Source: Pseudanabaena sp. UWO311
GTDB taxonomy: Bacteria; Cyanobacteriota; Cyanobacteriia; Pseudanabaenales; Pseudanabaenaceae
Direction of reading: 5' to 3'
Assembly: GCF_006937785.1 (NCBI RefSeq)
Contig: NZ_SJEE01000001.1
Coordinates: forward strand, 62,001 to 126,000
DNA length: 64,000 nucleotides
Part shown: positions 59,462 to 64,000 of the stretch, in pieces
How the letters are laid out: each line of letters opens with the position of its first letter
Numbering within the stretch: position 1 is the first letter of the stretch
Program-made: the position numbers and the translations under genes
Notes under the pieces: model-generated
The model's database searches: none
Told to the model about the DNA's origin: nothing
The model's input: the letters and a program-made list of their open reading frames with translations, nothing else

Positions 59462-59943
59462 GCGCAATTACCGACGGCATGAGACAAGTATTTATAGAAA
59501 CTTGTAGGCTCTATCAAGCGGAAAGAGAGTATAACTATTTGAATTATGGAAAGTATCCCTATAGGGAACGAAAAAACTCTGTTCAGATAATTGCTGATTT
59601 TAACGAGAATGCTTACAGTGTAAACGGTCTGTTTACTGTAGAGAGTGAATATACGCAGGTTTATCCGCCTGAAATCATTGAATCTATTGAGCAGGTTTTA
59701 ATCGGTACTACGTCTGTTTTTACTACGATCTATGAGGTAATTGAGAATCCTATGCCAAATGAATCAGGGGTGATACTTACGGCTACAGTTACTCCCGAAT
59801 TGCTTGCAGAATACGAGATATACAATACGATTATCACTCGTGATTATGTGGAGCGCGAAGCGGTCACGATCCAAGTCGTTAGTTATGCTTTTCCGTTTAA
59901 TTGTGTGGCTGATAGTTTGGGTAGGTTAGTTTTAAGTTTTTAA
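59458..59943 (+). CDS. Hypothetical protein of the phage-like element
   Basis: The 161-residue protein (AITDGMRQVFIETCRLYQAE; then mostly beta, with repeated VxxxYEVIENPM and VYPPEIIESIEQV segments) has no recognised family. ATG 59458 overlaps the preceding stop by 4 bp, supporting coupling. The frame upstream of it belongs to the end of the larger protein. Confidence 0.58.
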   Translation: MSAITDGMRQVFIETCRLYQAEREYNYLNYGKYPYRERKNSVQIIADFNENAYSVNGLFTVESEYTQVYPPEIIESIEQVLIGTTSVFTTIYEVIENPMPNESGVILTATVTPELLAEYEIYNTIITRDYVEREAVTIQVVSYAFPFNCVADSLGRLVLSF

Positions 59944-59954
59944 GGAGTTTTAAA

Positions 59955-60164
59955 ATGCTTACTATTTTTGAAAAGATTGAAAGAGGTCATGTCAACTTAT
60001 CAGATACCAATAATGATAAAGACTTGATTATGTTTTATCTAAAACAAGCCTATAACGAAGGCATACAGGCAGGTAAAGAAGAAGTCAGAGTCAACATGGA
60101 TAATATTTATAGGGCTATTTATATTTTTCTAGAGAATGGCAATGAAGAATTCTTTGATAAATAA
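59955..60164 (+). CDS. Small hypothetical protein of the phage-like element
   Basis: The 69-residue acidic helical protein (LTIFEKIERGHVNLSDTNND, then YLKQAYNEGIQAGKEEVRV) has aaggag 5 bp before the ATG. It closes the HIP1-free block; the first HIP1 after it is at 60168. No family recognised. Confidence 0.6.
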   Translation: MLTIFEKIERGHVNLSDTNNDKDLIMFYLKQAYNEGIQAGKEEVRVNMDNIYRAIYIFLENGNEEFFDK

Positions 60165-60328
60165 AAGGCGATCGCAGATTTTGCGATCGCATCTATCATG
60201 AGCTAATATAAAAACATCGTGGTGATTTACAGCTTAAGCGCTGCCATGAAAAGCGATAGACTCGCTCGACAGATAAAGGGTGATAGCAGTCTTTGGGGTT
60301 CGACTCCCTGCAAAAACTTCCGCAATTG

Positions 60329-60385
60329 CGGCAATAACAAGAAAGGCGATCGCAAAATCTGCGATCGCCTTTCTTGTTATTGCCG
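60329..60385 (-). terminator. Long HIP1-containing palindrome at a gene 3' end
   Basis: 25-bp perfect arms (60329-60353 and 60361-60385) containing a HIP1 octamer each, 7-nt loop. The stop of the minus-strand gene (60377-60379) sits inside the arm. Confidence 0.8.
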
Positions 60386-60832
60386 ATCTCTCAAAACATC
60401 CTCTATAGCCTTTTCGATTAACCATAGCCTAGACCTGTTCGGGTAATTTCTCCTTAGTCCTTCAAGAATGCGATCGCAAGTGGCTTGATCTCTTATTAGG
60501 GATAGCAGGTATTGTTCTTTCTCTCTCTTGTTTTCACGTCTTGAGACCTTGTTTCTACTAGGCTTGACTTTATCTAACTCATACTTGATTCCTAGCACTA
60601 ATAAAATCAAAAATATTGACGAAGACACCACCACAAAAAGCCCTTGGGGTATCGTCAATCCGAAAAATACCAAGAAGTTTGCAAAAAGGAAAGCGATCCA
60701 CCCTAACAAAAGTATGATCGCCGCCCAAACTAAATATTGAATAAGTTTTTCTAGTTGGTAACTACCCTGAAAAGCCCAAAATATCGTACCTGCGGCGATC
60801 GCAAAACATACCAATCCTAGAAATAAACTCAT
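60377..60832 (-). CDS. Membrane protein linked to the repressor gene
   Basis: The 151-residue protein has three hydrophobic segments in the first 85 residues (LFLGLVCFAIAAGTIFWAF; YLVWAAIILLLGWIAFLFAN; LFVVVSSSIFLILLVLGI) and a long basic tail (SRRENKREKEQYLLSLIRD). No family is recognised. It begins directly after the stop of the XRE-type gene, so the two are co-transcribed. A superinfection-exclusion role would be typical of such a position, but is only a guess. Confidence 0.62.
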   Translation of the reverse strand: MSLFLGLVCFAIAAGTIFWAFQGSYQLEKLIQYLVWAAIILLLGWIAFLFANFLVFFGLTIPQGLFVVVSSSIFLILLVLGIKYELDKVKPSRNKVSRRENKREKEQYLLSLIRDQATCDRILEGLRRNYPNRSRLWLIEKAIEDVLRDRQ

Positions 60833-61192
60833 CTACCTTCCTGCACTCTCCGCGATCGCGACTAACCTATCACTAACAGCTCTATAAAGCTGAGTTAGAT
60901 CTTGGATACTCATGGTTTTAAGTTGACCCATGACATATAGAGGGTTAACTGAATTATCAATCTTTTGATCCGAATCTCCGTTAATAGTTGACATCAAATC
61001 TTCAAGAGATAACCCAGCATAGTTGGCAATTTTAGATAAATTTGCCGAACTCGGACTATTAACTTCTTCGTTTTCCCATGCTTGTATTGCTCCATAGGTA
61101 ACACCAAGAATGTGAGCGAACTCCTTCTGAGTAAGGGTTCCCCGAAGATTCTTAACTAATTCTGCAAATTTTCTTTTAGCATTGCTGTCCAT
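60833..61192 (-). CDS. XRE-family HTH regulator, probable repressor
   Basis: About 119 residues from ATG 61192 (126 from ATG 61213). The Cro/CI-type HTH at about residues 10-60 reads LTQKEFAHILGVTYGAIQAWENEEVNSPSSANLSKIANYAGLSLEDLM. The C-terminal half is short, with no peptidase domain. Divergent from a ribbon-helix-helix-like gene, with a set of dyads between them, like a lysogeny switch. Confidence 0.85.
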   Translation of the reverse strand: MDSNAKRKFAELVKNLRGTLTQKEFAHILGVTYGAIQAWENEEVNSPSSANLSKIANYAGLSLEDLMSTINGDSDQKIDNSVNPLYVMGQLKTMSIQDLTQLYRAVSDRLVAIAESAGR

Positions 61193-61207
61193 GGACTTTA
61201 CACAGAA

Positions 61208-61310
61208 ACACATATATATGTTTTACCACAAATACACCTGTATGTATTGACACACTTATGCTTATGTGTTTAGATCAGATCTGTCCATATAAAACATACA
61301 GATATGTATA
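61208..61310. promoter_or_regulatory. Divergent operator region of the switch
   Basis: Dyads of similar wording: ACATATATATGT at 61210-61221, ATACACCTGTAT at 61232-61243, ACACTTATGCTTATGTGT at 61252-61269 (weaker), and ACATACAGATATGT at 61294-61307. The last overlaps the ATG of the plus-strand gene (61304). This spacing suits a repressor binding several operators. Confidence 0.65.
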
Positions 61311-61495
61311 CGATAGAAAAAGCACGGCTGAACCTTACTGTTTCAAATGACGCAGATGACAAGTTACGGGAGCTTGCTCTGAAGCATCGTAAGTCTTTAA
61401 CCCTCAGCGAGATCGTTGAGGAAATGATCCATCATTGTGTTCACAATCCCAACTTCATCGAAAAACTCACCAAAAAAGAAGAGATCGATCGCTAG
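61304..61495 (+). CDS. Small ribbon-helix-helix-like protein (Cro position)
   Basis: The 63-residue protein starts with a short strand (KARLNLTVSNDADDKLRELA) followed by two helices (TLSEIVEEMIHHCVHN). This is the plan of CopG/Arc-type DNA-binding proteins. It sits opposite the XRE regulator across the operator region and heads the early operon to 64000. Confidence 0.7.
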   Translation: MYTIEKARLNLTVSNDADDKLRELALKHRKSLTLSEIVEEMIHHCVHNPNFIEKLTKKEEIDR

Positions 61496-61560
61496 TTCCA
61501 GCTAGTAATCAATCTCTTCTTTTTTGTTTTTGCACAGACACATCAAACCAATTAGAGACT

Positions 61561-61752
61561 ATGCAACCAAACAATCTTACAGCAACCATCTGGCTATCGC
61601 CTTACCGATTGACCTATCGGACAAGTGACCACGAACTCACAGGTGCAATCAACCGCCCCGATCCAGACCTCCTACAGAAAACCCTAGAGCGTCTCTACGC
61701 CTATCTAATCAACGAAGGCTATTCACCCCTAATTTTGCACATGGAGCATTAA
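61561..61752 (+). CDS. Hypothetical protein, early operon
   Basis: The 63-residue protein (TATIWLSPYRLTYRTSDHEL; LLQKTLERLYAYLINEGYSP) has no recognised family. ATG 61561 is chosen because the upstream frame runs through the previous gene. Next gene follows at 6 bp. Confidence 0.58.
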   Translation: MQPNNLTATIWLSPYRLTYRTSDHELTGAINRPDPDLLQKTLERLYAYLINEGYSPLILHMEH

Positions 61753-61758
61753 TTAACT

Positions 61759-62052
61759 ATGACATTCCCACAACCCGCTGGCTATTACAGCTTGCCGCTA
61801 TCAGAATCCGCAGAGAGTTTGATTACCAGCTTGGACTATAAACAAACCTTTAACTTGCTTTATGACGTTGTTTTTTGTGAATCCGCAGAGGTCATTGGTA
61901 CTCGCTTTTATGCAATGAGCCTATCTCTAGTTAAGTGGTTTGAAGATGAGATCGACGCATTGAGTCCAGCAAACAAGATTGCTTTGATTCGTTGGTTAAG
62001 CGATCGCCTTGCATTCCTGCACAACGTACCAGTCCAAGAGGTGACCAAATGA
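61759..62052 (+). CDS. Hypothetical protein, early operon
   Basis: The 97-residue, mainly helical protein (LITSLDYKQTFNLLYDVVF; FEDEIDALSPANKIALIRWL) has no family recognised. Its stop overlaps the next start (ATGA at 62049-62052). Confidence 0.6.
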   Translation: MTFPQPAGYYSLPLSESAESLITSLDYKQTFNLLYDVVFCESAEVIGTRFYAMSLSLVKWFEDEIDALSPANKIALIRWLSDRLAFLHNVPVQEVTK

Positions 62053-62297
62053 TTGACACACTCAAGATTGATTACCATCTCAGCTACTACAACGCCGCCG
62101 CAAGTACCTTAGCTAGAGGGATTGACGACCCAAAGGAGTTTGCAAGAGTTGACACCATTCGTAAGGCTAGCTTCGTAGCGATCGCTCTAGAGATAGGGGT
62201 AATAACTGCGATCGGTGCTGCCGATCTATCCCGTGAAGAGTGGGAAAGAACTATTTCTTGGATTAGTGATTACGAGAATAAGGAGATTGCAGCATGA
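62049..62297 (+). CDS. Hypothetical protein, early operon
   Basis: The 82-residue helical protein (YHLSYYNAAASTLARGIDDP; IGVITAIGAADLSREEWERT) is coupled to both neighbours by 4-bp ATGA overlaps (62049 and 62294). No family recognised. Confidence 0.6.
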   Translation: MIDTLKIDYHLSYYNAAASTLARGIDDPKEFARVDTIRKASFVAIALEIGVITAIGAADLSREEWERTISWISDYENKEIAA

Positions 62298-62869
62298 GGA
62301 ACTATGAACATTACCCACAAGCGATCGAAAGACTTGTTGATTTCACTGAAAGCATGGCTACGTTCTTGGATGATCTTGTTATTTCGATGCTGGGTGAGGA
62401 TGCAGCCTGGTCTAACCATGTTGGGGTGGAGAGCATCCCTCTAAAGTACGTCGAGACAGATGTTGCCACCGTTTACAACCATAAAAACAAGGTTTGGCGA
62501 CTCCGTAAAGAGGCTAATTCGCTCTTACTAATCGAAACTGATCACCACGTAAAGGAATGGGCAGAGATTGTATCCGAGGTGAATGAAACCTGTAAGCAGC
62601 AACGTAAACAGCTTGAGTCCCAACGGGGGACTATTGACCTAGCTCGCAAAGAAATTACACGGCTGGATAAGGTCATCACCGAAATGAAAAGTGATGTTGT
62701 CAACAGGTTTCACAGCATCAATATCTTGATTGCAACTTCAATCCGCAATTGCGATATAGGTCTATCTCACTGGAAGCGAGATGAACGTCTTAAGCATTTG
62801 AGAGATGTAGTACGCGACCAAATCAAGGAGGTGCAAAGCCATTGCCACTCCTACAATGACGACTTTTAA
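62294..62869 (+). CDS. Coiled-coil hypothetical protein, early operon
   Basis: The 191-residue protein has a central coiled coil of about 45 residues (VNETCKQQRKQLESQRGTID, then LARKEITRLDKVITEMKSDV). No catalytic motif. It overlaps the next gene by 14 bp. Could be a recombination or replication accessory; not recognised. Confidence 0.6.
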   Translation: MRNYEHYPQAIERLVDFTESMATFLDDLVISMLGEDAAWSNHVGVESIPLKYVETDVATVYNHKNKVWRLRKEANSLLLIETDHHVKEWAEIVSEVNETCKQQRKQLESQRGTIDLARKEITRLDKVITEMKSDVVNRFHSINILIATSIRNCDIGLSHWKRDERLKHLRDVVRDQIKEVQSHCHSYNDDF

Positions 62870-63158
62870 CCAATTCATGCGATCGCAACTTTACCCAGTG
62901 AAATTGCGATCGCTATTTTTCAACAAGTTAAAAGATATGGCAAAGAAACCACCAAAGCCGCTATCCAAAGCCCAATTACACCTTAAAGCTTGCCATCTCC
63001 TAGGCTTGCCCCCCAGTTGCATTTTAAATGTTGTCCAAAATTCGGGTAAATCAAAATACTTCATTCATTACGTGACTCTTTCTCCCAGAAAGAAAGCAAT
63101 TTACTCAACTGAGCTAGTTCCTGCCAAGGACTTAGAGAGGTCGAAACCATGCCGATGA
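62856..63158 (+). CDS. Basic hypothetical protein, early operon
   Basis: The 100-residue very basic protein (KKPPKPLSKAQLHLKACHLL; SPRKKAIYSTELVPAKDLER) is probably nucleic-acid binding. It overlaps both neighbours (14 bp upstream, 10 bp with the HNH gene), so translation is likely coupled. Internal ATG at 62938 could be an alternative start. Confidence 0.55.
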   Translation: MTTFNQFMRSQLYPVKLRSLFFNKLKDMAKKPPKPLSKAQLHLKACHLLGLPPSCILNVVQNSGKSKYFIHYVTLSPRKKAIYSTELVPAKDLERSKPCR

Positions 63159-63448
63159 ACCGCAAACTTTATCCACCTGACTGGAATGCGATCGCTTTTG
63201 AAGTAAAGCAAAAGGCTCACTGGATTTGCCAGAAATGTGAAAAGCAATGCCTTAGACCTGATGAAGTAGCTGAAGCCCATAAAGATTGGGCTATTCATAC
63301 ACTCACAGTTCACCACATCGATCATGTGCCGATGAATTGCGATCGCAAAAATCTAATCGCACTTTGCAGCGTGTGCCACCGTCGCCAACACGCCCATGAC
63401 AAGAAATTTGGAATCACCACCCATCAACCAAGTCTTTTTCAGCTATGA
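63149..63448 (+). CDS. HNH endonuclease-like protein
   Basis: The 99-residue protein has CQKCEKQC (first zinc Cys pair), HHIDHVPMNCDRKNLIALCSVCH (HNH core with the second Cys pair) and no other domain. HNH proteins of this size are frequent in prophages as nicking or packaging nucleases. ATGA overlap with the primase-like gene. Confidence 0.88.
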   Translation: MPMNRKLYPPDWNAIAFEVKQKAHWICQKCEKQCLRPDEVAEAHKDWAIHTLTVHHIDHVPMNCDRKNLIALCSVCHRRQHAHDKKFGITTHQPSLFQL

Positions 63449-64000
63449 AATTTTCCATCTTTGATCACGTTCAATTCAACAAAACAGGTAGGGCAATATG
63501 TCCATCGTGCCTACTGACAAAGGGGGAAGGATACCGCAAATACAATTTATCGGTATCACTTCAACCCGCCGATCATGGTGCATACACTTGCCATCGTGGC
63601 TGCACAACCGAGCAAATCAGAGAGTCGATCGGGGATGCAAAGCCACTTGAGAAAACTTATATCCCTACAGCCAAGCCGCCTAAGCCAGTCGAGTATAAAA
63701 GCACCCGTGAGATTGAGTCACGGGCGCAATTGCTATTTGAGACAGCAGGGTATAACGCCCCCAAGGCTCTTCAATATTTATTAGACAGGGGGATTCAATC
63801 AAGGACTTTAGAGTATTTCAAGATCGGACTTACTTACAAAAAATTTCAGTGTGGGGAAAATTGGGAAGATTATCCTTGCATCTTCATTCCCTACGAAATT
63901 GAGACGGGTAAATGGTTAGGGAAATATTTCCCTAACAAATGGCTGCCAGAATCGGAACGACCAGAACAACAAATGGCACAACCATCGGTAACCGCACGAT
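63445..64000 (+). CDS. Primase-like protein, 5' part (cut by window end)
   Basis: 185 residues are visible from ATG 63445, and the frame is open to the end. An N-terminal zinc-binding ribbon (ICPSCLL near residue 19, then CHRGCTT near 50) and the following helical segment (YLLDRGIQSRTLEYFKIGL, CIFIPYEIETGKWLGKYF) match the start of phage or plasmid DnaG-like primases, where the second block precedes the TOPRIM core. It is the last member of the coupled early operon and supports a replicating element. Confidence 0.75.
   Translation, partial: MKFSIFDHVQFNKTGRAICPSCLLTKGEGYRKYNLSVSLQPADHGAYTCHRGCTTEQIRESIGDAKPLEKTYIPTAKPPKPVEYKSTREIESRAQLLFETAGYNAPKALQYLLDRGIQSRTLEYFKIGLTYKKFQCGENWEDYPCIFIPYEIETGKWLGKYFPNKWLPESERPEQQMAQPSVTAR

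Noticed and set aside
60265-60325. A tRNA T-arm-like stretch (ggggttcgactccct)
   Set aside because: No acceptor, D or anticodon arms can be folded around it. At most it is a decayed attachment site, too weak to list.

Overview
This window is cyanobacterial chromosome. The evidence is dense copies of the HIP1 octamer GCGATCGC over most of it, together with genes typical of the phylum: sqdX, psbX, ycf66, a biliverdin-reductase-like gene, a high-light-inducible-type protein, a SpkB-like kinase and a NIL-domain gene beside a sulfate permease. A Pseudanabaena-type filamentous cyanobacterium would fit, but that is a guess. Coding is on both strands. Many intergenic gaps hold long, near-perfect palindromes of at least three recurring families.

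Layout. (1) 1-4000: the 3' end of a type I restriction-modification operon (hsdM end, hsdS), then a run of small accessory modules: an orphan antitoxin, a Uma2 nuclease, and HicA/HicB plus an unknown ORF. Each module is followed by a degenerate copy of the last codons of hsdS, so the layout resembles a cassette array. (2) 4100-15240: core genes: sqdX, bioB, ppk1, glutathione peroxidase, a P-loop kinase, ArsR-SulP, tsaB, rsmG, a Hlip-like protein and an internally duplicated protein. (3) 15260-19540: sulfur block: an internally deleted cysK remnant, sbp-cysT-cysW, a NIL-domain protein and tRNA-Cys. No cysA is present here. (4) 19580-30300: a LysR regulator with a long dyad on its start codon, a PsiE-like protein, psbX, ycf66, the kinase, glcE, a GAF-PAS-cyclase, a tandem Usp and bvdR. 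(5) 30400-36700: thrB, then a two-gene ATPase-TOPRIM (DUF4435) pair like the PARIS defence system, a CHASE2 cyclase and murG. (6) 37000-53200: VanW, pirin, CDGSH and HxlR genes, DUF3352, a YgjP-like peptidase, GT9, a tyrosine recombinase carrying an extra dead catalytic domain, a cytochrome b561-like protein, a ParA-AbiTii pair, a 208-bp MITE and envelope lipoproteins. (7) 53487 to the end: a probable prophage or phage-like element. It has a block of unknown proteins with no HIP1 site between about 54254 and 60167 (one protein is fibre-like), a repressor/Cro-like divergent switch with several dyads, and a tightly overlapping early operon ending in an HNH protein and a primase-like gene cut by the window end.

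All functional calls rest on reading motifs by eye. No database search was run. Family names come from recalled knowledge, and structural statements (repeats, overlaps, dyads) come directly from the sequence.
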